Origin: an uncultured Campylobacter sp.
GTDB lineage: Bacteria; Campylobacterota; Campylobacteria; Campylobacterales; Campylobacteraceae
Direction: 5' to 3'
Assembly: GCF_937997465.1 (NCBI RefSeq)
Contig: NZ_CALKTQ010000056.1
Coordinates: 1-13,622 of the forward strand
Length of the DNA: 13,622 nt
Positions 5,846 through 12,877 of the stretch are shown piece after piece. A program made the position numbers and the translations under genes. Position 1 is the stretch's first letter; each line of letters opens with the position of its first letter. Under the pieces are notes generated by a model. It made no database searches. It was not told where the DNA came from and saw nothing but the letters and a program-made list of their open reading frames with translations.

Positions 5846-7432
5846 TTACATCTTATCTTTTGCAGCGATACCAATTAGACCTAGAGCCGTTTTTATCGAG
5901 AGTGCGACGACGGCGAAAAGCTTTAAAAGCTCGTCTTCGTTTTCGCTGCCTACGACGCGATTTTCGTTGTAAAATTTATGAAAATTCGCCGCCAAGCTCT
6001 TTAGGTAGTCGCAAATTTTATTTACCGCGCGCGTGTTAAAACTATCAACTAAGATATCGTTTAGCGTGAGCGCCTCAAATAGCAAATTCTTGCCGTCTTC
6101 GTTCAAATTTGCAAATTTAACGCTCGCGACATCGGCGACGTTTTTGCCCGCTTTTGCGAAGATTTGATTGATCCTGGCGTGCGCGTAATTGATATAAAAT
6201 ATCGGGTTTGAGCTATCCTCGCGCTTTAGTTCATCCACGTCAAACTCCAGATGCGTGTCGCAGCGCTTGCTAAGGAATATAAATCTAAGCGCCTCGTAGC
6301 CGATCTCCTCGACCACGTCGCTCATCAGCACGACGTTGCCCGCGCGCTTGCTCATCTTGTAGGCTTCGCCATCTTTTAGCAGGCTCACCATCTGCGAAAG
6401 TATGATTTCAAGGCGGTTTTCGTCGTATCCAAGCAGATGCAGCGCCGCCTTCATACGTGCGATGTAGCCGTGGTGGTCGGCGCCCCAGATGTTGATGCAG
6501 CGGTCAAATCCGCGCCTAAATTTATCGTCGTGATATACCACGTCGCCGGCTAGATAGGTGCCGCGACCGTCCTCGCGCACGATGACACGGTCTTTTTCGT
6601 CGCCGACTTCGCTTGATTTTAGCCAGATTTTACCCTCGCTCTCGTATATGCCGTTCTCGCTTTTTAGGCGTTCTAGCGTGAGAGGGAGCTTGTCATAGTA
6701 GCTCTTTTCGCTGGCCCAGTTTTCGATGAAAATTTGCGCGTCGGCTAAATTTTGCTTGATCAAAACCAGCACCCTATCCTTGCCAAACTCGGCGAGTTCT
6801 AGATTTCGGCTCTCGTCGTAAAATATCTCTTTGCCGAATTTCTCTAGCGCTTCTTTTGCGATAGGCTCTATGTAGTCGCCGCGGTAAAATTTCTCCGGAT
6901 ACGCCACTCTCTCGCCGAATAAATTTTCGCGCGCCCAAAGCGATATGGACGTTCCTAGAAGCTCGATTTGATTGCCTGCGTCGTTGATGTAGTATTCAGT
7001 CGAGATATTTTCGCCGATATGAAGCCCGACGCGAGCTAACGTATCGCCGAAAACCGCACCCCTAACATGCCCGATGTGAAGCGGACCAGTCGGGTTTGCG
7101 CTGACGTACTCGAGCAAAATTTTCTCGCCGCTAGTTCCGCCGCCTTTTGCAAACTCGCTCGGATTTGTAAGGCTAGCCGAGGCAAATTTATCCAAAAATG
7201 CAGGCTTTAGTTTAAAATTTATATAGCCGTTTAGCGCCGTTGCCTCGAAAACTTCGCTATTTTCAAATTTAGACGCTAGCTCGGCGGCTATTGCTACGGG
7301 GGATTTTTTGAGCTGTTTTGCCAAACTAAAAGTAGGCATCGCGTAGTGCGCCAAGCCCTTATCTTTTGGCTTCTCCAGCGCAAAGTCAAAGTCCACGACG
7401 CCTTTTATTTCGTTTATTACGCTTTTTTTCAA
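5846..7432 (-). CDS. argS: Arginyl-tRNA synthetase
   Basis: Class I aminoacyl-tRNA synthetase charging tRNA-Arg in the cytoplasm; 528 residues, close to the C. jejuni enzyme. The N-terminal Add1-type domain (about 1-90) is followed by the catalytic core with NPTGPLHIGH (HIGH at 119-122), NDAGNQ (150-155) and WGADHHGYI (316-324), the KMSK loop (359-362) followed by RAGN, and the C-terminal anticodon-binding domain containing NYAHARI and NFHKFYNEN. The C-terminus GIAAKDKM closely resembles the C. jejuni end as I recall it. The start is a TTG with AAGGAAAGG just upstream; no better ATG fits. The start codon is followed by an A7 run (codons 2-4). It lies nine bases after tatA, so the two are probably co-transcribed, and a hairpin terminator follows. 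Confidence 0.97.
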   Translation of the reverse strand: MKKSVINEIKGVVDFDFALEKPKDKGLAHYAMPTFSLAKQLKKSPVAIAAELASKFENSEVFEATALNGYINFKLKPAFLDKFASASLTNPSEFAKGGGTSGEKILLEYVSANPTGPLHIGHVRGAVFGDTLARVGLHIGENISTEYYINDAGNQIELLGTSISLWARENLFGERVAYPEKFYRGDYIEPIAKEALEKFGKEIFYDESRNLELAEFGKDRVLVLIKQNLADAQIFIENWASEKSYYDKLPLTLERLKSENGIYESEGKIWLKSSEVGDEKDRVIVREDGRGTYLAGDVVYHDDKFRRGFDRCINIWGADHHGYIARMKAALHLLGYDENRLEIILSQMVSLLKDGEAYKMSKRAGNVVLMSDVVEEIGYEALRFIFLSKRCDTHLEFDVDELKREDSSNPIFYINYAHARINQIFAKAGKNVADVASVKFANLNEDGKNLLFEALTLNDILVDSFNTRAVNKICDYLKSLAANFHKFYNENRVVGSENEDELLKLFAVVALSIKTALGLIGIAAKDKM

Positions 7433-7441
7433 CGCCTTTCC

Positions 7442-7666
7442 TTACGCGTTTTTAGCCGTATCTTCAGTCTTTGCGGCGGTTGCGGTTTCTTCTTTTTTCT
7501 CTTCTACTTTTTCTACGTTCTCGGCTTTTTTATCATCTTCCATTTCTGATTTGAAGCTCTTTATTCCCTTACCTAGGCCTTTTGCGAGCTCAGGGATCTT
7601 TTTCGCTCCAAAAAGCAAGACCACGATAAGTAAAATAATAAGCAATTGTTGGACGCTTGGACCCAT
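7442..7666 (-). CDS. tatA: Sec-independent protein translocase subunit TatA
   Basis: Pore-forming or membrane-weakening subunit of the twin-arginine translocon, which exports folded proteins with an RR signal across the inner membrane. 74 residues: a short periplasmic N-terminus (MGPSVQQ), one membrane helix (about 8-20) ending in the conserved FG hinge, the amphipathic helix AKKIPELAKGLGKGIKSFK (21-39), then an acidic/lysine/alanine-rich tail typical of TatA. The N-terminus lacks the features of TatB, and the length fits TatA. The ATG has a strong AAGGAG box. It is located between gmk and argS as in C. jejuni; tatB and tatC are not in this window. The Tat-signal protein at 3155-4090 is a candidate client. 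Confidence 0.95.
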   Translation of the reverse strand: MGPSVQQLLIILLIVVLLFGAKKIPELAKGLGKGIKSFKSEMEDDKKAENVEKVEEKKEETATAAKTEDTAKNA

Positions 7667-7682
7667 TTTTTCTCCTTTTAAT

Positions 7683-7700
7683 TTTCGTTATATTAGCATA
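7683..7700 (-). promoter_or_regulatory. Possible extended -10 promoter for tatA-argS
   Basis: On the minus strand the sequence TGCTAATAT (7690-7698) matches an extended -10 element (TGn plus TAATAT) in the 40-base gap between gmk and tatA. A transcript would start near 7683, some 16 bases before the tatA ATG. It could supplement transcription from upstream genes. Motif-only evidence. Confidence 0.35.
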
Positions 7701-7706
7701 ATTTTA

Positions 7707-8315
7707 TCAATTATTCCATTTGTTAATAATCTCTTTTGCGTCTAAATTTGACGTTTTTAGGCGCATCGAGCGCAAAATCCCGCGCAAATTTTCATAGCAG
7801 TTTTGCAAGTCGTCGTTTATCAAAAAATAATCGTACTCTAAGATATGCTCCATCTCGCCGACCGCATTTATCAGCCGTTTTTCGATGGTTTCCGCGCTAT
7901 CGGTGCCGCGATTTTGCAACCTTGATTTTAGCTCGTTTTTGCTAGCTGTCGTGATAAAAACGGAGGTAATATTTTGGGCAAATTTTGATTTTGCGATATT
8001 AAAACCCTGCACGTCGATATCAAAAATGGCAATTTTGCCCTCTTCAAGCGCGTTTAAAACGGGCTTTAGCGATGTGCCGTAGTAGTTGCCGTGCACGCAC
8101 GCCCACTCCAAAAACTCATCCGCGTCTATACCTTTTTTAAACTCGTCTTCGCTTGTAAAATAATAATTCACGCCATCGGTCTCGCCCTGCCTCGGCACTC
8201 TTGTTGTGCTTGATATCGAAAAATAAAGATCGTTTTCCTCTTTTAAAAGACGGTTTAAAAGTGTGCTTTTTCCGCTACCGCTGGGGCCGGAGATAATTAA
8301 AATTTGCCCCTTCAA
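7707..8315 (-). CDS. gmk: Guanylate kinase
   Basis: Catalyses ATP-dependent phosphorylation of GMP to GDP, an essential purine step in the cytoplasm. 202 residues, normal length. P-loop GPSGSGKST at 10-18; the GMP-binding region includes SISSTTRVPRQGE (33-45), YYF (51-53) and NYYGTS (77-82); IAIFDIDVQG supplies the Walker-B-like Asp; SRLQNRGTDS is the lid region. The start is a TTG at 8313-8315 that directly follows the TAG of the upstream acidic-protein gene with no base between. The Shine-Dalgarno GAGGA lies inside the upstream gene, so translational coupling is likely. The gene position matches C. jejuni. Confidence 0.96.
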   Translation of the reverse strand: MKGQILIISGPSGSGKSTLLNRLLKEENDLYFSISSTTRVPRQGETDGVNYYFTSEDEFKKGIDADEFLEWACVHGNYYGTSLKPVLNALEEGKIAIFDIDVQGFNIAKSKFAQNITSVFITTASKNELKSRLQNRGTDSAETIEKRLINAVGEMEHILEYDYFLINDDLQNCYENLRGILRSMRLKTSNLDAKEIINKWNN

Positions 8316-9905
8316 CTACTTTTCCTCAAAGCTTATATTGATTTTTATGTTTAGGTTTTTTAGAGCCTCTCGGAGCTCGCCGTCTTGCAGCGAATTTTCT
8401 AGATTTTTAGCCACAGCGTCTGAAATTTGAGCCTTAAGCTCGTCTATTTTTGAGGCCGTTTGAGATTTGTGCAAGCCTAAATCCGCCGCTTCGCCGCTCT
8501 CAAATCCGCTCTCGTTAAGCGCTAAAGCCATATCTTTTTCGCTGATTTGCTCGATGTCGCCATACTCGCTCGGATCAATCTGCGGCTCTATTTCAGGCTC
8601 GTTTTGCATGGCTTCGGACTCACTGATTTCTTGTGCGTCTTGCTCGAGATTTATTTCCGTCTCGCTTTGATCGTCTGCGGCAAAAATATCATCCGCAAGC
8701 TCGTCATCTAAAACATCTTGCGTCAAATTTGCTTCGCTCTCAAAATCCTCTTTCTCTTCCTCGCCCGCTAAGTCCATATCGTCTAGCAAAAACTCATCGC
8801 CCAAGGCGCTATTTTTGACCTGCACCTCTTGCTCGTCTGGCTCGTCGGATTTCATATCCATATCGGCAAAGATATCCTCTTGCTCCTCAGCTTCTTCTAT
8901 TGCAAATTTATCGTCATCTTCCGCTTGTTCAAGGCTTTGCAGAGCTTCACGCTCGTCCGCACTATCCATATCGACAAACTTGGCCATATCAGGCTCGTCC
9001 GCCGTTTCAAATTTAGCATCCAAAGGCTCATCGTCTGTATCCAAATTTTCTGACAGCTCGTCCATCTTGTCTATTTCGTCGATTTGATGCTTGATATCCT
9101 CGATACTACCGTCAAAATCAAGCTCAAATTTATCATCAATCTCTTCATGCTTGTCTTCGCCATCTACAACAAGCTCTGCCGTGCCGAGTTCAGGCTCGTC
9201 GGCCATCTCCAATTTGCCACCAAGAAGCTCATCCGGCGCATCTATATCCGCAGAAAGATCGTCAAATTTATCGTCTTTTGCAGCGATTTCAAACTCATCA
9301 AACTCCGTCGGCTCATCGTCCGCATCGTCTAAATCCAGCTCATTGCCTTCGAGCTTTTCGCTTAGCTCATCCATATCGTCGATAGCCTTTACGATCTCGT
9401 TTAACTCGTCAAAGGCGCTATCTTTACCAGACGCCGCTTGCGAAATATCGTCAAACTCGTCGTCTAGCCTAAGCTCGCCCGGATCCAGCTCCATGATCTC
9501 GTCTTCAAAGACGTCTTCGGCCGGATCGTCCATAAACTCAAACCCTTTGACTGAGATCTCGTCGGTTTCGTCTTTTGCCGCAGCAGCAGGCTCGGCGCTC
9601 TTTGTTTTACTCGCCAGATCCTCCACGATAGTGATAAATTCCGTCGGCAAAAACGGCTTTGGCAGTATCCTGTCGGCATTTTCAAAGGTCGGAGAATTTT
9701 TAGAAGAAAGGTATAAAATTTTATTTGCGAATTCTTTTAGGTTCATCTCTTTTACGTCGATATCGCTATCCAAGATAAGCACGTCAAAAACGCCGCTAAG
9801 CTCGCTGGCGTCGCCGATCTCGACGTATTCGTAACCCATTTTGCTAAGAGCCAGCGTCGCCAAGCGCGATACTGCGGGGTTGGCGTTTACAAGAACGATT
9901 TTCAC
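8316..9905 (-). CDS. Highly acidic protein with degenerate receiver-like N-terminal domain (Cj1178c-like)
   Basis: A 529-residue protein of unknown function, at the position of the 'highly acidic protein' Cj1178c of C. jejuni. Residues 1-98 look like a response-regulator receiver fold: strand MKIVLVNANP, strand DVLILDSD with the phospho-acceptor-like Asp46, ILYLSS (Ser67/68) and the LPKPF motif with Lys83. The acidic pair normally ending strand 1 is replaced by N-A-N (8-10), so Mg2+ binding and phosphorylation are doubtful. Residues 105-480 are extremely Asp/Glu-rich and low-complexity, probably disordered, with repeated units such as MDELSE (179-184, 281-286) and ADEP (235-238, 302-305). The last part (about 486-528, ending LNIKINISFEEK) is amphipathic and looks folded. 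The start is GTG with AAGGAG upstream. Placed between fliR and gmk; a flagellar or polar role would be inference only. Confidence 0.85.
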   Translation of the reverse strand: MKIVLVNANPAVSRLATLALSKMGYEYVEIGDASELSGVFDVLILDSDIDVKEMNLKEFANKILYLSSKNSPTFENADRILPKPFLPTEFITIVEDLASKTKSAEPAAAAKDETDEISVKGFEFMDDPAEDVFEDEIMELDPGELRLDDEFDDISQAASGKDSAFDELNEIVKAIDDMDELSEKLEGNELDLDDADDEPTEFDEFEIAAKDDKFDDLSADIDAPDELLGGKLEMADEPELGTAELVVDGEDKHEEIDDKFELDFDGSIEDIKHQIDEIDKMDELSENLDTDDEPLDAKFETADEPDMAKFVDMDSADEREALQSLEQAEDDDKFAIEEAEEQEDIFADMDMKSDEPDEQEVQVKNSALGDEFLLDDMDLAGEEEKEDFESEANLTQDVLDDELADDIFAADDQSETEINLEQDAQEISESEAMQNEPEIEPQIDPSEYGDIEQISEKDMALALNESGFESGEAADLGLHKSQTASKIDELKAQISDAVAKNLENSLQDGELREALKNLNIKINISFEEK

Positions 9906-9969
9906 GAATTCTCCTTTTTATACCTAAAAAACGTATTTTAAAACATTTTCCATTACTTCAAGCTTAGTT

Positions 9970-10731
9970 TTAGAAAAATAGCGACGGAAGATCGTTGATA
10001 ACGCGAAGCACGAGCTGCCTAAAAAGCTCCATCATGCCCGCTAGTATAGCGATCAGCACGGCAAAGCCAATCGTGATCTTGATCGGATAGCCAACAACCA
10101 GTAGGTTAAACTGCGGCATCGTCTTCATCAACATACCGAAAATCAAATCAGAAAGCAGCGAAAGCGCCAAAATCGGGAAGGAAATGATAAATCCAAAAGT
10201 AAATAAATTTATCATGGACTTTGAGGCGTACTGCACTATATCGGGACTCGGGTAAAAGCCGCCTAACGGAACGTGCGTAAGCGAATTTGAGATAAAAAGC
10301 AGGATAAGATGATGCCCGTCGAAAGCCAAAAATGTCATGAGTGCGAGGAAATTTATGATATTTGAGATAACTGGCGAGCTAAGGCCGGTCTGTGGGTCCA
10401 GCACCGAAGCCATCGAAAAGCCCATGATCATCGATATCTGCTCGCCAGCTAACTGCAAACTGGCAAAAACGATGTGAAGCAGCAGTCCTGCGCAAACTCC
10501 CAGCGCCGCCTCGCTAACGATCTCTACGGCCAGATAGTAAATCTCGCCGCTTTTGATACTAGCAAGCGGAAATAAAAATAGCGTTAACAGAAACGAAAAT
10601 GCGGTTTTGACGCTCATAGGGATCTGCTCGTGCCCGTAAAACGGAAAAAATAGCATCAGCCCGCCGATACGCGCAAACAGCAGCATAAAGGTGATGACGC
10701 GCTCGGGCGCGAAAAACTCGACTAGCTCCAC
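9970..10731 (-). CDS. fliR: Flagellar biosynthesis protein FliR
   Basis: Inner-membrane component of the flagellar type III export gate (with FliP and FliQ), through which rod, hook and filament subunits are secreted. 253 residues, normal length, with about six hydrophobic segments (about 12-30, 40-57, 68-95, 120-150, 172-200, 215-240). Family-conserved parts include AGEQISMIMGFSMASVLDP (95-113) and PQFNLLVVGYPIKITIG (206-222). The start is GTG (10729-10731) with a weak AAAGAG box; no upstream ATG in frame fits better. Other flagellar genes are not adjacent, as in C. jejuni. It lies 420 bases downstream of the ABC ATPase gene rather than closely following it. Confidence 0.95.
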   Translation of the reverse strand: MELVEFFAPERVITFMLLFARIGGLMLFFPFYGHEQIPMSVKTAFSFLLTLFLFPLASIKSGEIYYLAVEIVSEAALGVCAGLLLHIVFASLQLAGEQISMIMGFSMASVLDPQTGLSSPVISNIINFLALMTFLAFDGHHLILLFISNSLTHVPLGGFYPSPDIVQYASKSMINLFTFGFIISFPILALSLLSDLIFGMLMKTMPQFNLLVVGYPIKITIGFAVLIAILAGMMELFRQLVLRVINDLPSLFF

Positions 10732-11151
10732 CTGACTCTTTCGTTTTAAATTTAAATGCCGTTATTTTAGGGTTAAATCCTTGAAAATTCGGTAAATTTG
10801 AGAGCCGAATAAAAACGTGCGAAAATTTGGGCGTGATCAAGGGCTACAAAATACCGTTTTGTCTGCCAAATTTTATGCGTACCGTTGTTGCTTTTTAAAT
10901 TTAAGAGGTTTAAATTTGGCGGTCGCTTTTAGCTTTTGTTTTGGGTTAAATTTTAGTTTGCCAGGGGTAAATTTAAAAAATCGCTACGTTTTATAAAATA
11001 CGGCTACAAGACTAAATTTGATCATAAATTTTATTTGTTCAGAAGTGGTCGCTTTAGGCGGTTTGCGATAAATTTAAACTCGAAAAGCAGCTTGCAAATT
11101 TGAGCTTAAATTTTAAGCCATAAATTTGAAAACTCGTAGTCTGTAAAAAAA
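10732..11151. repeat. 420-base non-coding gap dense in AAATTT
   Basis: No open frame of useful length. AAATTT occurs 14 times (10748, 10794, 10823, 10868, 10897, 10912, 10948, 10969, 11014, 11026, 11070, 11096, 11108, 11122), 11 of them preceded by T; spacing is irregular (12-46 bases). A near-perfect palindrome GCTTAAATTTTAAGC lies at about 11105-11119 and TTTTATAAAA at 10989-10998. GGTCGCTTTTAG (10921) and GGTCGCTTTAGG (11047) are partial direct repeats. ACAAAA/TTTTGT (10846-10862) forms a 6-bp hairpin. It may hold the fliR promoter: TAAAAT on the minus strand at 10764-10769 is a weak candidate. No intrinsic terminator for the ABC ATPase gene is clear, although a T7 run follows its stop. 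Confidence 0.7.
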
Positions 11152-11808
11152 TTAAATAGCTTCAGGAGAAATTAAGGAGAATTTTTTGTCTTCGAGGCGG
11201 TAAACTTCGTCGCATCTTTGCGCAAGTTCGTTGTCGTGAGTGACCAAAACCAGTGCCGCATCGTTTGCTTTGATATAATTAAACAGCGTTTGCATCACTT
11301 CGTTTGCGGTCTGTTTGTCTAAATTTCCCGTAGGCTCGTCGGCAAATATCACGCGCGGCTTTTTGCAAAGCACCCTAGCGATCGAGACGCGCTGCTGCTG
11401 TCCGCCGCTTAGCTCGCCTACTTTTTGATTCATTACGCCGTCTATCTTTAAATTTGCCAAAATTTCATCGTCGATTTTTTGATCGGACAAAACAGAGGCT
11501 AGCTCGATATTTTCGTGCGCGCTAAAGCCTTTAAAAAGATAGTGCGCCTGGAAAATAATACCGAAATCAAATCTACGAATGCGCAAAAGCTCGTTTGCCG
11601 ATAGGTCGTAAAGCGATTTGCCACCATAGATAACTTCGCCGTTTTTTGGTCGCAAAAGAGTGGAAAGTATATGAAGTATAGTTGATTTGCCGCAGCCGCT
11701 GATGCCCGTTATGGCGCAACTGCCGCCGGCATTGACGCTTAAATTTACATTCTCAAAGAGCGTATAATCATACGCAAAGCCTAGATTTACGCCCTTTAAG
11801 ATTTCCAT
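11152..11808 (-). CDS. Orphan ABC transporter ATP-binding protein (LolD/FtsE/MacB type)
   Basis: Cytoplasmic ATPase subunit of an ABC system, 218 residues, similar to LolD, FtsE and MacB ATPases (Cj1180c position). Walker A GISGCGKST (35-43), Q-loop Gln87 in IIFQAHYLF, signature LSGGQQQR (133-140), Walker B VIFADE (153-158), D-loop NLD, H-loop His191 in VTHD. The sequence ADEPTGNLD is characteristic of the LolD/MacB/FtsE branch. No permease gene adjoins it, so its partner must be encoded elsewhere. The ATG is four bases after the tsf stop, so it is probably co-transcribed with rpsB and tsf; the ribosome binding site is weak (AGG inside tsf), suggesting coupling. Substrate not deducible. Confidence 0.9.
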   Translation of the reverse strand: MEILKGVNLGFAYDYTLFENVNLSVNAGGSCAITGISGCGKSTILHILSTLLRPKNGEVIYGGKSLYDLSANELLRIRRFDFGIIFQAHYLFKGFSAHENIELASVLSDQKIDDEILANLKIDGVMNQKVGELSGGQQQRVSIARVLCKKPRVIFADEPTGNLDKQTANEVMQTLFNYIKANDAALVLVTHDNELAQRCDEVYRLEDKKFSLISPEAI

Positions 11809-11812
11809 AAAT

Positions 11813-12877
11813 TTAGCCTATTTGAGCCGCAACCTCGGCTGCAAAGTCTTCGTTTTTCTTCTCTAGGCCTTCGCCAAGCTCGAAGCGAACGTATTTTACG
11901 ATCTCGATTTTGCCACCTAGCTCTTTACCTTTTTCTTCAACGACTTGCTCGATAGTTTTTTTATCGTCCATTACGTAAAACTGTCCAAGTAGCGTAAGGC
12001 GCTGATCTAAAACGGTGTTATCAGCGTAAAATCTATCGATCTTGCCAGGGATGATTTTGTCCCAAATTTTCTCAGGTTTGCCCTCGGCTTTTAGCTCTTC
12101 TTCGATAGCTTTCGTAGCCTTAGCTAGCTCGGCATCGCCTATTTGGCAGCGGCTAGCATACTCTGGGATGTGGTGAAGCGGCTTGCCTAGGCGTTTTAGC
12201 TCTTCGTTATCTTTTTCAAGCTCGGCGCGAAGCGCGATAAATTCCTTCTCGACAAAATCTTTATCAAGGTCTTTATAGCTTATTACGCTTGGTTTCATAG
12301 CGGCTGCATGCATGCATAAATTTCTTGCAAATTCAGCCGCTTTGTTAGCGATTTCTGCGCTTTCGCAAGCTAGACCGATTAGCACGCCTACTCGGCCGTT
12401 TGAGTGAACGTAGCCGTTTACTACGCCTTTGTCGTCTGCTTTTATAGTCTCAAAGCGGCGAACGACTAGATTTTCGCCGATAGTAGCGATCTGGCTTTTG
12501 AAATAATCCTCAAATTTAACGCCGTTGATGACGCTTGCATTTAGGCTCTCGACGTCTTTTATCAAATTTGTTTGGATGTGCGCCGTAGCGTCTTTGGTCA
12601 AATTTTGAAACTGAGCGTTTTTAGCGACGAAGTCAGTCTCAGAGTTTATCTCGCTGATAGTTGCGGTTTTGCAGTGATCGCAAACAACAACGCTCACAAG
12701 ACCCTCGCTAGCTAGGCGATCGGCTTTTTTAGCAGCTTGACCTAGACCTTTTTCGCGCAATATATCAACGGCTTTTTCCATGTCGCCGTTAGCCTCGGCT
12801 AGCGCCTTTTTGCAGTCCATCATTCCCGCTCCGGTTGATTCGCGGAGCTCTTTTACCATTTGTGCGCTGATTTCCAT
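11813..12877 (-). CDS. tsf: Translation elongation factor Ts
   Basis: Guanine-nucleotide exchange factor that regenerates EF-Tu-GTP during elongation. 354 residues, similar to the C. jejuni protein and longer than E. coli EF-Ts. N-terminal UBA-like domain MVKELRESTGAGMMDCKKALAE (7-28), linker with EKGL..AAKKADRLASEGL, core motif ETDFVAKN (80-87), then the dimerisation and C-terminal modules, including HAAAMKPS, GKPEKIWDKIIPGK, LLGQFYVMDD and FAAEVAAQ at the end. A C66-D-H-C69 motif lies where my recollection of C. jejuni EF-Ts has no cysteines. The ATG overlaps the rpsB TAA by one base (TAATG), the usual coupled rpsB-tsf arrangement. Confidence 0.97.
   Translation of the reverse strand: MEISAQMVKELRESTGAGMMDCKKALAEANGDMEKAVDILREKGLGQAAKKADRLASEGLVSVVVCDHCKTATISEINSETDFVAKNAQFQNLTKDATAHIQTNLIKDVESLNASVINGVKFEDYFKSQIATIGENLVVRRFETIKADDKGVVNGYVHSNGRVGVLIGLACESAEIANKAAEFARNLCMHAAAMKPSVISYKDLDKDFVEKEFIALRAELEKDNEELKRLGKPLHHIPEYASRCQIGDAELAKATKAIEEELKAEGKPEKIWDKIIPGKIDRFYADNTVLDQRLTLLGQFYVMDDKKTIEQVVEEKGKELGGKIEIVKYVRFELGEGLEKKNEDFAAEVAAQIG

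Noticed and set aside
7423..7429. Seven-base A/T homopolymer just after the argS start as a phase-variation tract
   Set aside because: Only 7 bases, in an essential gene, and Campylobacter phase variation typically uses G/C tracts of 8 or more; it simply encodes Lys-Lys-Ser.
9091..9834. A 247-codon serine-rich open frame on the plus strand
   Set aside because: It is antisense to the acidic protein gene; Asp/Glu codons read in reverse give long Ser-rich frames. No ribosome binding site, and composition is an artefact.
10846..10862. ACAAAA/TTTTGT hairpin as a terminator or small RNA
   Set aside because: Short AT stem without a T tract beyond it; expected by chance in AT-rich DNA.
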